Assembly (NCBI GenBank): GCA_003049485.1
Contig: PYST01000008.1
Coordinates: forward strand, 186,001-250,000
DNA length: 64,000 bases
Direction of reading: 5' to 3'
Source: Ophioceras dolichostomum
Lineage: Eukaryota > Ascomycota > Sordariomycetes > Magnaporthales > Ophioceraceae
Shown: one piece after another, positions 45,566 through 56,080 of the stretch
Layout of the letters: the number at the start of each line of letters is the position of its first letter
How positions within the stretch are numbered: position 1 is the stretch's first letter
Notes under the pieces: model-generated
The model's input: the letters and a program-made list of their open reading frames with translations, nothing else
Databases searched by the model: none
What the model was told of the DNA's origin: nothing
Program-made: the position numbers and the translations under genes

Positions 45566-47993
45566 ATGGCGTCACGAATGGCTTGGAGAAGAATAGCTGC
45601 GCAGACTGTAAGTGATTGATTGCTCCTCACTGACCAGCCGACTCTTTCAACGACACGGTCCGATGCTCACCACCTACCGCGTGCGAATTGAAGCAGTTCT
45701 CGAGAGTGCCGAGGAGTCAGTCGAGGGCGTTCTCTGCAACTCGTCCAGCAGGTGCGTTCAGTTTGTCTTCGTCCTCCGCCGTTCGATCCCGACTTGCCGA
45801 TTTCCCTACCACGACTACTTGTTTGTTGCTAACATCCACTGCTGCTACCCGTCCACCCCGATCACAGCTAGAATTATCACCAACACACCGCTGAGAGCCA
45901 AGGAGGCGTCTCCGATCGTTAGCAATCAGTACCCGGTCATTGTACGTGCGCCAATCGCTCGGTCAATCATCAATTTGCGCGCAAGTGAGGGGACGATGTG
46001 ATGATGGTCGGGGAAAGAGGAGTGAGGGGCGAGTGCCGAGGGGCTGGGGGAGGGGTGCACCTTGAATGAAAGAGCTATGGCAGTCGACTAACATAACCGG
46101 TACAGGATCATGAGTACGATGCAATTGTGATTGGGGCGGGCGGCGCCGGTTTGCGGGCTGCGTTCGGTCTTGCCGAGGCTGGGTTCAACACGGCATGCAT
46201 ATCCAAGCTGTTCCCGACACGAAGCCACACCGTGGCAGCACAGGGCGGCATCAACGCGGCATTGGGAAACATGCACGAGGACGACTGGCGATGGCACATG
46301 TACGATACGGTCAAGGGCTCCGACTGGCTCGGCGACCAGGACGCGATCCACTACATGACGCGTGAGGCGCCCGCGTCCATCGTCGAGCTCGAAAACTACG
46401 GCTGCCCCTTTTCCCGTACCGAGGACGGCCGCATCTACCAGCGCGCTTTCGGCGGCCAGTCCCAGAAGTACGGCAAGGGCGGCCAGGCGTACCGCTGCTG
46501 CGCCGCCGCCGACCGGACCGGCCACGCCCTGCTGCACACCCTCTACGGCCAGTCGTTGCGCCACAACACCAACTACTTCATCGAGTACTTCGCCCTGGAC
46601 CTGCTGATGCAAGACGGTGAGTGCCGCGGCGTGCTGGCGTACAACCAGGAGGACGGCACTCTGCACCGCTTCTTCGCCAACAACACCGTCCTGGCCACCG
46701 GCGGGTACGGCCGTGCCTACTTCAGCTGCACCTCGGCCCACACCTGCACGGGGGACGGCATGGCCATGGTCGCCCGTGCCGGCCTGCCCAACCAGGATCT
46801 CGAGTTCGTCCAGTTCCACCCCACGGGCATCTACGGCGCTGGCTGTCTGATCACAGAGGGTGCTCGTGGTGAGGGTGGCTATCTGCTCAACGCCGAGGGT
46901 GAGCGCTTCATGGAGCGTTACGCCCCGACCGCCAAGGATCTTGCCAGCCGTGACGTCGTCTCGCGGTCCATGACCATGGAGATCCGCGACGGCCGCGGCG
47001 TCGGCCCGGACAAGGACCACATCTACCTGCAGCTCAGCCACCTGCCCGCCGACGTGCTGGCCGAGCGCCTGCCCGGCATCTCGGAGACGGCCGCCATCTT
47101 CTCGGGCGTGGACGTCACCAAGCAGCCCATCCCCGTGCTGCCAACGGTGCACTACAACATGGGCGGCATCCCGACGCGCTACACGGGCGAGGTGCTCACG
47201 GTCGACGAGGCGGGCAACGACAAGGTCGTCCCCGGCCTGTTCGCCTGCGGCGAGGCCGCCTGCGTGTCCGTGCACGGCGCCAACCGGCTGGGCGCCAACT
47301 CGCTGCTCGACCTGGTCGTCTTCGGCCGCGCCGTCTCGCACACCATCCGCGACAACTTCACCCCGGGCGCCAAGCAGAAGCCCGTGTCGGCCGACGCCGG
47401 CGCCGAGTCGATCGAGTTCCTCGACTGGGCCCGCAACTCGGACGGCCCGCGCACCACGGCCGACGTCCGCCTAGCCATGCAGAAGACGATGCAGACGGAG
47501 GTCAGCGTGTTCCGCACCCAGGAGTCGCTCGATGAGGGCGTGCGCAAGATTACAGAGGTCGACGCCACCTTCCCCGAGGTGGGCATCAAGGACCGGAGCA
47601 TGATCTGGAACTCGGACCTGGTCGAGACGCTGGAGCTGAGGAACCTGTTGACTTGCGCGTAAGAATTTTTTTTTTTTTTTTATCTTTCCCTTTCCCTCCT
47701 AATCAAATCTCACTTCTTCCCCCTCTTCTCTCCAGGGACATTTAGGTTTTAGTGGACTAACGCTTTTTCGCAGGACGCAAACCGCCACCTCGGCCGCCGC
47801 CAGGAAGGAGTCTCGCGGCGCTCATGCTCGCGAGGACTACCCGGAGCGTGACGACGTCAACTGGATGAAGCACACGCTCAGCTGGCAGAAGAAGCCTCAT
47901 GGCAAGGTCGACCTCTCGTACCGGAGGGTCATCGGCCACACCCTCGACGAGGCCGAGTGCAAGGCCGTGCCGCCTTTCAAGCGGGTGTACTAA
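45566..47993 (+). CDS. SDH1: Succinate dehydrogenase flavoprotein subunit, mitochondrial
   Basis: Catalytic subunit of respiratory complex II, oxidising succinate to fumarate with covalent FAD. Five exons: 45566-45607, 45697-45751, 45868-45941, 46106-47658 and 47774-47993; 647 residues. The first three small exons encode the mitochondrial presequence ([14 protein letters not shown], then [19 protein letters not shown]). FAD motif [18 protein letters not shown] begins near residue 66; His98 in [10 protein letters not shown] is the expected covalent FAD attachment site. Later come [21 protein letters not shown], the capping-domain text, and [21 protein letters not shown]. The last intron (47659-47773) includes a 16-nt T run and ends CGCAG; its exon supplies the conserved C-terminus with [15 protein letters not shown] and PPFKRVY. 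All junction phases agree. Confidence 0.96.
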
Positions 47994-48735
47994 ACTTTTC
48001 TTTTCTTCTTTTTTGTTCTCTGTCTGTCTTCAAGCTGGGAGTTTTTCAGAGGTGGACGCGAGATTGTAGGTGGAACAGAGATGGAAGGGAAGGATGGATG
48101 GAGATGGACATATGCGTGGTTTGATGCAGTGACGGAAAGCTGAAGGAGGGTTTTTCCTGGTCATATATAACAAGGTTCCGCATGGTACCTCAGCACAACA
48201 TGAAGAGGGAGAGGGTGAATGTGAAGGAACGAGAAACCAAAAAAAAAGATGACCAGGGAGAGGAAGAGAGGGGCACGCAAGCTTCCCCCTTGGAGAGTAG
48301 GAAGGGTGTCGCTGTCCCGCTGATGGGACTATCAAGCTAGGTACCGAGGTATGGATCGGTCTTTTCCGAAGCTCGAAAGGATTTTGCAATGGTGATGGTT
48401 TCTTTGTTCATAAAAATAATTCATTCTTGTCTTGAGTGTCATCATTTTCTCCGTAAGTCGTATGGAAGAGACCAGGACATTGGTCTACAAGACGGCCAAC
48501 TCGACGAGTGGCAAGCGGTCCAGACCCGGTAGGGCCATCCATGATCATAAGTAATGCAATGAATGATACCTATGATGGATGACATCGATCTTGACTGCGA
48601 GGGCTATGAGTCTGTCCCATGAATGAGGAACACGTAGCCGGCCACTCTTTGGCCGTGTCCCCTTGGCGCCTGTACGTTCACAACTCTATTCTAGCATTGT
48701 TTCGCAAATGCTTATGCTCCCCTCCCTACTCTACC
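47994..48735. other. Convergent 3' intergenic region, sdh1 and dpb4
   Basis: Contains both 3' UTRs and GCTAGGTACCGAGG at 48335-48348, a near copy of which recurs at 63218-63231. No coding frame. Confidence 0.5.
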
Positions 48736-50159
48736 CTACTCGCTGTCATTCCCATCGTCGAGAACCTCATCCTCATCTTCGCGCTCCACGGAATCCGGGT
48801 CTTCTCCATCCTCGTCCGCGCCCTCCTCCTCCCCCCCCTCCTCTTCCTCCTCTTCCTCCTCTTCTTCACCACCCTCTTCCTCTTCCTCTTCCTCTTCCTG
48901 CTCTTCTTGCTCTTCTTCTTCTTCCTCCTCCCCCTCCTCCTCCTCTTGCTCTTCCTCCTCACCCTCTTGCTCCTCACCCCCTTCCTCTTCATCGATATCC
49001 ATCGTCGACGACGCTGCCGCCGCTGCAGCAGCAGCAGCGGCGACCTTTTGCTTCTTGGCGCGGGGCTGGGCGGCCGCAGCGTCCGCTGAGGCGGTACTCA
49101 TCAGCGTGGTGTCGCCCTCGCCGTGGTCCTCGCCCGCGTCTGTGTCGCCGCCGGCGCCGCTCACCGCCGACGTGTCGGCCCGTCCGGCCTTTTTCGCCGC
49201 CGCGGCTTTCTTACGGTATGACGAGCGCTTAGAGGTTTGAACTTTGTTGTATTCTAGGAAGGGGAAAGGAGGAGGGTTCGGGATCGTCAGTTATGGTAGT
49301 GGTGGGTGGTAGTGATGGGTATATGTAGAGAGGTATGGAGAGGAGGGAGACGGCGATTCCACGCACTCTCAAACTCAGCTTCTAGCTGGGCGCGCATGAA
49401 GCCGAACTCGATATCGTCCAGCGCAGCCAGGACATCGCTTGCCATGATGGTTTTTTTGTTTTGTGACACGGTGATCTCGTTTGCCCTGTAAAGTAGGTAG
49501 GTGTACGGTTCGAGGTGAGCATAATGATAGCATTGGAAAGTGGACAGACAGCCTCGTCTTCCCCCCAAACTAGCAAGCCGTAAAGGCAGGGGCGGAGGAA
49601 CTCACGAATTCGCGAGGTGGTTTATAAAGACTGTTGTGCTCCTGGTCATGGCCAGAACAGCGTTTGCCTGTATCTGCGTGTTGGAAGGGAGCACACCCTT
49701 TGCCAGGCGGGTGATGATCGACTTGGGGAGGGCCAGGTCCTAGAGTAGAAGCCGAAAACGGTTCGAACGTCAGAACGACCAGCCCAGCCATTAGGCAGAC
49801 TAAGAGCCCCCGGAGCAAGGGCAATATGAAGACACGCGTACCTCTATGGTGACGGCATCCTTGCTTCCGCCCCCATCTTTCTTCTCCTTCGTCTCCTTCC
49901 TCTCCGACTGTGGCGAAGCCGCCGAGGCGGTCACGCCGCCGCCCGGGCTGCTTCCGCTCTTCTGTTGCGATGCCGCAGCCCCTTTGGCGGCGGGCGTGCT
50001 TTTCTCGGCGGAGGCTGCTGCTGCTGGTGTGGCTTCCGCGGCCGTCTGGGACACGGGTGGTGCGCCGTCCTGCTGGTCAGCGAGAACGAAGCGGGCGTCC
50101 GAGACGTCGCTCTTTCGAGCAGCCGCCGTCGCCGCCGCCGCGTCGCTCTTCCGTGGCAT
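48736..50159 (-). CDS. DPB4: DNA polymerase epsilon subunit D, histone-fold protein Dpb4
   Basis: Histone-fold subunit of DNA polymerase epsilon, also shared with ISWI/CHRAC-type remodelers in other fungi. Four exons: 50159-49842, 49739-49606, 49485-49367 and 49253-48736, 362 residues. Introns: 49841-49740, 49605-49486 and 49366-49254, all GT-AG. The histone fold spans about 107-192 (DLALPKSIITRLAKGVLP, QANAVLAMTRSTTVFINHLA, KKTIMASDVLAALDDIEF), then EFEKYNKVQTSKRSSYRKK. Two oddities flank it: a 106-residue Ala/Ser/Lys-rich N-terminal extension and a C-terminal run of nearly unbroken Glu (about 265-340). Long acidic tails occur in fungal Dpb4; the N-terminal extension is longer than usual. 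The opposite strand of the Glu run gives misleading Leu/Pro-rich frames. Confidence 0.9.
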
Positions 50160-51306
50160 TTCTTCGGTCTTCGGTGATGGTGTTTGCGTAAAGTAATTCT
50201 ATCTTCGTATTTCCGCGCGGCTGCTTTCCGTGCTTTAGAGCTATGGTACGTGGGTCGGGAAGCTGAGAATGCTGCTGTCCAGGTCGCCGCTTGCTTGCCG
50301 GCGTATGCAGACTATGAAGTATACCGTACCGAGGGATTAATGGCTATGATAGATGATGATATGGCGTGAAGGTGCCAATTCTACGAGTAATTACTGTGTG
50401 AGACCCGTATGGTTCGGTTCGTGCACGCCAAACGCGATGTGTAGTTTAGCTTTTTGAGGTTCAAACGATATCCCTCAGATGGTCTGCTGGAGAGATAGAA
50501 GGCGCGGTGTGGGGAGCAGGTGCACAAAATTTGGTGGGCGCGTCTTGGATGCGGCTGGCACGCGTTAAGTGGTCAGGCAGGCCGCCTTCTCCGCATTCTA
50601 ACTTCACAACACAGCTTTCTTCGAAGTGGTTCTTTGAGTACTTTTCTTTTTCATATCTGACGAGTCTTTCGACACATCCAATAAGATCAAGCTAAATCCT
50701 GGCGCTTCAGACTGCTGTTCACCCTCGTTTGCAATTTTTCCTTTTAACTTTTTCTACCTCCCTCCTTACCTCGCTCGACCTCTCTCCTCATCCCATATCA
50801 AGCACTCTTCGAAGAACAAGCATCATCAAGGGTCGAGAGTTGGCCTGTCCATCAGGTTCTAACTAGGGAAGCAAGCCAATACAACCAAGTCGGTTTTCCT
50901 TGATGTGAAACTACCTAGTAAGTGGACCATTGTATGCCGTTCATCGATACGAAAACGCATTATACAATCTAGAGGAACAGGTTTTGGGACGAATTTTTTT
51001 GTGGCATAGCTCATGTTTCAAGCTCTTTCATATCGTATATTCCCTCTCCCGCCCAGATGCCTAGGTAGGTAGATTGTTTCCCCTCCATCTCCAAAGCATG
51101 AAAGTGATTTTGGTTGTAGAAAATACTAGTAGTACATAAGCAGAGTAGATCATTGGTTTCCCAGCCAGAATTCCGGAACGCCAATGCATAAATGAGAATT
51201 CGACATAAAACAAGTATATCATAATGAAACAGATGCTGGTCCCGGCAAGTGGGCAGCTTGTTGGCTTCGACCGTCGTGGATAGAAGAGCCACCCGAGAGC
51301 GGCTGG
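50160..51306. other. Intergenic upstream of dpb4
   Basis: Divergent or upstream space for dpb4 and 3' side of the small membrane ORF. AT-rich, with CCTAGGTAGGTAG at 51060-51072. A protein-like second frame ending in this area is discussed as a finding. No other gene seen. Confidence 0.45.
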
Positions 51307-51801
51307 CTATATTCCACTCCAGAACGAAGCCGGCAAACTCCATTGCGACCAGTGAAGGAATTTCGAAGGGGAGGACGAGGGGGACGGCGAGGACGACCAC
51401 AGCAGCAAGGATGTGGGCGACAGGGCGGGTGGCGAGGAGGGCGTCATCGTCATCACCGGAGCGGGATGGAAGTGGTGGAGGTCGATGTTGCCATGGGATT
51501 GGTACTCTCGTTGTAGCAGCCACTGCTTCAGCACGCCGCTGAGCAGCGCCGACACAAATAGGCCCGCGGCAAACCCGCCGGCGAAGATGGCGAAGATGAC
51601 GCAGGTCGTCAGCGAGGGGCTGATTTGGCGCTCTAGCCAGCGCTGGCGGAACGAGAGGCGGCCGATCCGTATGAAGAAAATCTCGCCGCCGTCGACCGTG
51701 CCGTCGATCAGCGAGGGCTTCAGCTCCTTGGAGGACCGTTTGGAGAATTTCTCTTCGACTCTAACAGGCGTCGGACGCGAATGGGGAGAACAAGACCCCA
51801 T
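51307..51801 (-). CDS. Small predicted membrane protein, frame possibly broken
   Basis: ATG at 51801 opens 164 residues. The first about 105 look like a real protein: SRPTPVRVEEKFSKRSS, then DGGEIFFIRIGRLSFRQRW, then a membrane helix at about 68-96 (TTCVIFAIFAGGFAAGLFVSALLSGVL). After about residue 100 the sequence turns into Ser/Pro/Trp-rich text lacking character, while another frame of the same strand shows a second hydrophobic segment (PVAHILAAVVVLAVPLVLPF) and orderly sequence. This suggests a frameshift or an unrecognised small intron. It begins only 125 bp after the stop of the next gene on the same strand. No family is recognised. Confidence 0.45.
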   Translation of the reverse strand: MGSCSPHSRPTPVRVEEKFSKRSSKELKPSLIDGTVDGGEIFFIRIGRLSFRQRWLERQISPSLTTCVIFAIFAGGFAAGLFVSALLSGVLKQWLLQREYQSHGNIDLHHFHPAPVMTMTPSSPPALSPTSLLLWSSSPSPSSSPSKFLHWSQWSLPASFWSGI

Positions 51802-51926
51802 TTTTAATTACTGTGAGTTTGGGGTGGAAAAGAAAAGGAGTCTCAGCAAAGTCGTTTTACGTTTCTCTACCCTTCGCCGTCAAGCGAAAGGTGAGAGAGT
51901 AGTGCAGGATCGGGTAGAGAGAGGAC

Positions 51927-52376
51927 TCACAGGATGCTCAGGCACACATCTCCCTGCAGTTTGGCCTTGAGCTCGAGCTCCACCTCAAGGTTGAGGCCGA
52001 TCTGCAGCCGGGGCGGCTTGGTCTCAGCAAGGCGCGGCACGACGGGAGTGGGCGCGAGCTTCGAGGTCGAGGTCTGGGTCTGAGTCTGAGCCTGAGTCTG
52101 AGTCTTGTTCCTGCGGCGGCGACGGCGGCCGCCCCGGGAGTCGATGCTCGAGCCCACCGTCGAGCCCAAGCTGGACCCGGTGCTGGACGCCGCGTCGTCC
52201 ATCTTCAGATGCCGGCGGCGCGGGTCGGCGAGGATCTGTGCCCTGGTCGAGAGGGCGGTTTCTTGCGCCAGGACGGCGGGGTCCAGGCCCAGGGCTGACA
52301 GATCCGAGTCGGAGAGGGACGCGTCGATGTCGCTGCTCTGCTTCGGCATGGTTTTGGTCGGCTTGTTGGAAGACAT
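51927..52376 (-). CDS. Hypothetical 149-residue protein with conserved-looking C-terminus
   Basis: ATG at 52376, single exon, stop TGA at 51929-51927. Residues 1-45 carry Ser/Asp-rich sequence (IDASLSDSDLSALGLDPAVLAQE), then a Ser/Gly patch, a basic block GGRRRRRRN, Gln/Thr repeats (TQTQAQTQTQTSTS), and a C-terminus LQIGLNLEVELELKAKLQGDVCLSIL that looks like an amphipathic or beta-forming module. No named function. The stop overlaps a perfect donor, CT|GTGAGT; if spliced to the acceptor ending at about 51811 the product would differ only by ending SILN. The basic block could serve as a nuclear signal, which is inference. Confidence 0.7.
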   Translation of the reverse strand: MSSNKPTKTMPKQSSDIDASLSDSDLSALGLDPAVLAQETALSTRAQILADPRRRHLKMDDAASSTGSSLGSTVGSSIDSRGGRRRRRRNKTQTQAQTQTQTSTSKLAPTPVVPRLAETKPPRLQIGLNLEVELELKAKLQGDVCLSIL

Positions 52377-54680
52377 TTTGTTGTAAGACGGAAACGATGG
52401 GCCGTACTTTGGGTTTTGGTTCACAGAGCGAGCGGGATGTGGATGTGCGTTATTACACTGCAGAAGGTGCAGCCGAGGGAGTGAGGACGACGGACAGACA
52501 ACTTGGACCAGCCACTGGAAGAAAAGGAGGTAAAGACGGGATGGAAAAGATATATATAATGAACACGCACGCGCAAACACGAAAAAAAGAGAGATGAAAA
52601 GAGCCTGGGTTGCTAATAAGAGGAGAGGAAGAGCATAAGAAACGGATCCCGGCAAAGAGCAAAGAGACGGAAGCTGGGGTTATATACCGCCTTGCTAGGT
52701 TCTTTCTTACTTTCCTTACCTCGGGCGGAGATGCGCCGATCTCACCCACCGAAACGGCTCGAGAGAGTACCAGGATCGCCCTAGACTCCTGACTGTTGGG
52801 ATGCTCAGAATGCGAGCATGCAGCCCCTGTTCTTTCTCTCCGTGATAGTCGTTGCTCTGGCTCCTCGATGTGCTGCTATTGGGGTGGTCACGTGCCGCTC
52901 GGTGGACCTTCTATCCCAGTTGGTAGGGGGAGCAGGGGTTGCAAGGCGTCCCGTTCCAGAAAAGCTTTGACGACCCAGCCCCCGTGTTCGAAACAAAGAA
53001 GATCTCTCCCTCGTACGATGCGGATGGACTTTGAAACTGCCTGCTACGGTGACCCTTCAACGTCGTCCCCATGCAACTTGGACGGTCCCCTTCTGCGATT
53101 TGCCGGAGGCGAGCCCATCAAACGGAGGCGTCGGGGCCAGAACCGTGGCGCCCGCATCTGGCCATTAATCCCGGCATCAACCCAGAATCGGTGCAGAATT
53201 GGCGACTCTGCTTCGTTACAGGTCTCTGAAAACCCCCTTCGTAAGCTCTCCTTCTTCGGCGCCAACTTTCTACGTCGGTGCAAATCAACGAGAAGGGGTG
53301 ATTAAAGGTTTGAATATGCGCGGTGCAGCAAAGGGGTGGTGAGTTGAAGAAGAAGTCGAGATGCGAGAGTTTGACAGTGGAGTTCGGTATTCGGCTTAGG
53401 ATGGAACCTGGAAGAGACCCTACAGAATACTGCGCAAGGATTCAGAGGTTCCTCCCAGTGAGGGAATTGCTTTGACCGTGTCCCCACCACCAACGATACT
53501 CGACAGACTCACTTCATTGAGGATTTTCAAGAGGGACTGGACACGAAGCTTGGTGAAGGGATCGTTAATGATCCCAAGTCTCAAATGCTCCTGCAAGTTG
53601 CAACGTCAACCGCGTCTTTGGGTCCTCTCCTCCAGCTACTCCCAATCTAAGGAGAGAGAAATTTCCCCTGATATCACACCATCTCAACACCAAACTCCTC
53701 GGGCTCCGGCCTACACCTGTGCACCGTGACGGGCTTGGACAACTTCGCGAGCTAACTGACTGAGGAAGCCACTCCCCTGCGCACTCACTCCCCATGGGTC
53801 TCTCGCCGGTGGACGGATGCTCCCCGCAGATGATCGTCGGATCTTGTTGAGCATGGAATGAATGGAGACAGATGCCCTCTCCTTGCCTGTTAGAAAAAGG
53901 CCTCAGACAGCTCCGCATGTAATTGATGTCTGTGACCTCCCGATCTCCGGGGCCCGTCTCTACCAAGGGATACCTGGTACCCACCTCCCTACATACATAA
54001 AATACGCTGAACTACCTAGGTCCTGTCCTTATGTAATGCAACGCCGTGATCTATCCGTCCATGGAAGTCATGAGATAGCTAAGTAGGTGTAGGTAGGTAG
54101 CAATCAAAACATTACAAGGGAGAGTTTTGGTAAGTGGTGCCGACGAACAAGCAAGCCCCCCTTGCTGACCCGTTCCTACCCTAATCTCAGTACCCTCAGT
54201 GCCCTCAGCCTTTCAGCTGTCTTCCTCCTTTTTTGTTGTGATGCCCCTGCATTGAGAATCCACATATACCATGGAGGCACTCACGGGCCTGTCTATGCAT
54301 GTCTCTCTCCATACCATAACAGACTTGCCAAAACAAAAAGACACCTGGGGTCTCGGAGGATCCCGTTAACGCTGTTGATTCTCCCATCTTCTCGGATCAC
54401 CCGAGGGTTTAGAGCGTGGGCAGTAAAGCCATGCCAGATAGAGCGCTGGCCCACACGTACTCTTTCTTGCTTCCATTCTTTCCCAGATGTGACCTTTTCT
54501 CTGTTCCCTCCCCGTTCTCTATGGTAGCGGTGAGGACATTTCTCGCCGCAAGAGGGGACGGAACAGGTCATGGAAATGAAAGCACTTTCGAGCTTGTGAC
54601 GGAACCTTCGAATAGCCGTCAGCTCCTTTTTTTTGTCGATGTTGTTCGCTCTCGATCTTCCTGATGCTCAACCGGCCTCA
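52377..54680. other. Non-coding region between two minus-strand genes
   Basis: 2.3 kb with no supportable gene: promoter of the 149-residue gene and 3' end of the bHLH gene. ACCTACCTAGGTCC-like words occur at about 54012-54022, and GTAGGTGTAGGTAGGTAGC at 54082-54100. Positions 52398-52426 match a piece of the bHLH gene (see findings). Confidence 0.45.
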
Positions 54681-56080
54681 TCAAGTGCTGAGCAGATCCC
54701 GGACGCTCATGCCCCGCGCAGATGCAGAGGCAGAGGCAGAGGCAGAGCGACTGCCTGCACTGCCTGTGCCAGTGGTATTGATGCCGGTGCCGCGACGGTC
54801 GCTGTTGAGCATTAGCAGGGCCGCCGTCGCCTCTTGGTCCAGGTCGCTCTGCGGCTGCAGGGCCGGGCTAGTCAGCGTCGACCCGGGGTGAGAGTAGCCC
54901 CCGATGGCCGCGTACGACGACGCCTGCGGGCCAAAGGCGGGCGAGGTGGTCGAGGACGTGAAGCTGTAGTGGCGGCCCTCGGCCGTGCCCGCAGCGGTCG
55001 ACACCGACGAGTACGAGCTGTTGCGGCGGCGCGCGTCCTCGGCCAACAGCGCCGGCGAGATCGACGACTGCTTCGACGACCGCGACGGCTGTGGGCCGTA
55101 CGACTGGTTTTGGTTCACGGCCGTGAACGTCGGCGAGGGGAGCTCTGTGTCCGTCATCTCCACATCCGGAGACTCGCACACTGCCGGGTCCGGGTATCCG
55201 GCGTTGTCAAAGCTCGGCCGCAGAGCAGGCGGCGGCCCGAGCTCTGTCGGGGTCGTTGGCTCTGCACCCTCCCGTTGCGCCTTCAACTTGGCGACGCAGT
55301 CCTCGAGGTACCGGACGTATTCGATGGACGCCTAAGGGGGATTTCGGTTTGCGGAAGTCAGTCGTCTGAACCCTCAGTCCCGTGTTTTCGGCCAGCCGAC
55401 CTGCTGTCGGGCGCTTCGTGGCGCTTCGTTGGGTGCTTCCTCACCTGCAGAATGGCCAACTTGTGCATCTCCCCCGTGCAAGCAGGCACCATGCTCTTCA
55501 ATGTGGCAAACTCCTCGTTCATCTTGGACCGCCGCCGCCTCTCGATGAGGCTGTGGGCCGTCTTCCTGGCAATCTTGCGCCCGGCAACACTCGTAGCGGA
55601 CGGCTGCTTCTTCTTACTCGCAGGTGAACCGCCAGCTGCTGCCGTCGACGCCGGAGGCTTGGCGGCCCCTTTTGCCCCTGTTCCGGCGTTCGCCTCGGCC
55701 TGGGACTCGGCGTCGTCTTGTGCGCGCGGCTTCATTTGTATGATCTTCCGTGATCGCGTGGGAGGCGGGGGCAGGGCGAACGAGTTTTTGGTGGCCGTTG
55801 CTGTGGACACCCTCCGTCGGGACTTAACCGACTCGCTCACCTGCAGAGGAAATGCTGGCTTTGAGGGGCTGTGAGCACCGCCGCCCGCCGAGGAGTCCGA
55901 GGTCGCGGGCGGCGAGTGGTTGCTCGTCTCCAATGCCGCCGCCGTCGTCGTTGAAGTGTGATGCATAGCCGGCGGGGGTAGCTCAAAAGACATCTGCAGC
56001 GTGGCTAGATGCTTAGTCCCATCTTGACCCTGGATGTCGGTCGACGACGCCGGGGTCAGTGGGTGCGTAGCACGGGGCAT
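54681..56080 (-). CDS. bHLH transcription factor, Esc1-like
   Basis: Basic helix-loop-helix DNA-binding regulator. Exon 1 (56080-55445, 212 codons) and exon 2 (55331-54681) join in phase 0 across intron 55444-55332 (GTGAGG...CTTAG), giving 428 residues. The bHLH spans about 172-228: basic region HSLIERRRRSKMNEEF with the His-Glu-Arg pattern of class B E-box (CACGTG) binders, helix 1 FATLKSMVP, a loop with GEMHK, helix 2 LAILQASIEYVRYLEDCVAKLK crossing the splice site. The rest is Ser/Pro/Ala-rich, with an Arg/Ser-Ala repeat near the end (SRSASASASASARGMS). It resembles S. pombe Esc1 and the fungal HLH set. A second in-frame ATG (residue 30, MSFELPPPAM) could be the used start. Confidence 0.85.

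Noticed and set aside
46088..47341. 417-residue minus-strand frame
   Set aside because: Antisense shadow of the sdh1 main exon, which has full family conservation.
48619..49232. Leu- and Pro-rich open frames on the + strand
   Set aside because: They are the reverse complement of the Glu-coding tail of Dpb4. The CTC/TTC repeats give long stop-free frames without real protein character.
51011..51300. Continuation of the second membrane-segment frame to a stop at 51011
   Set aside because: After about 51230 the sequence becomes AT-rich and loses codon bias, so the far part is probably not coding.
54834..55874. 346-residue + strand frame
   Set aside because: Antisense to the bHLH gene, crosses its intron, and is Arg/Ala/Gly-biased with no family.
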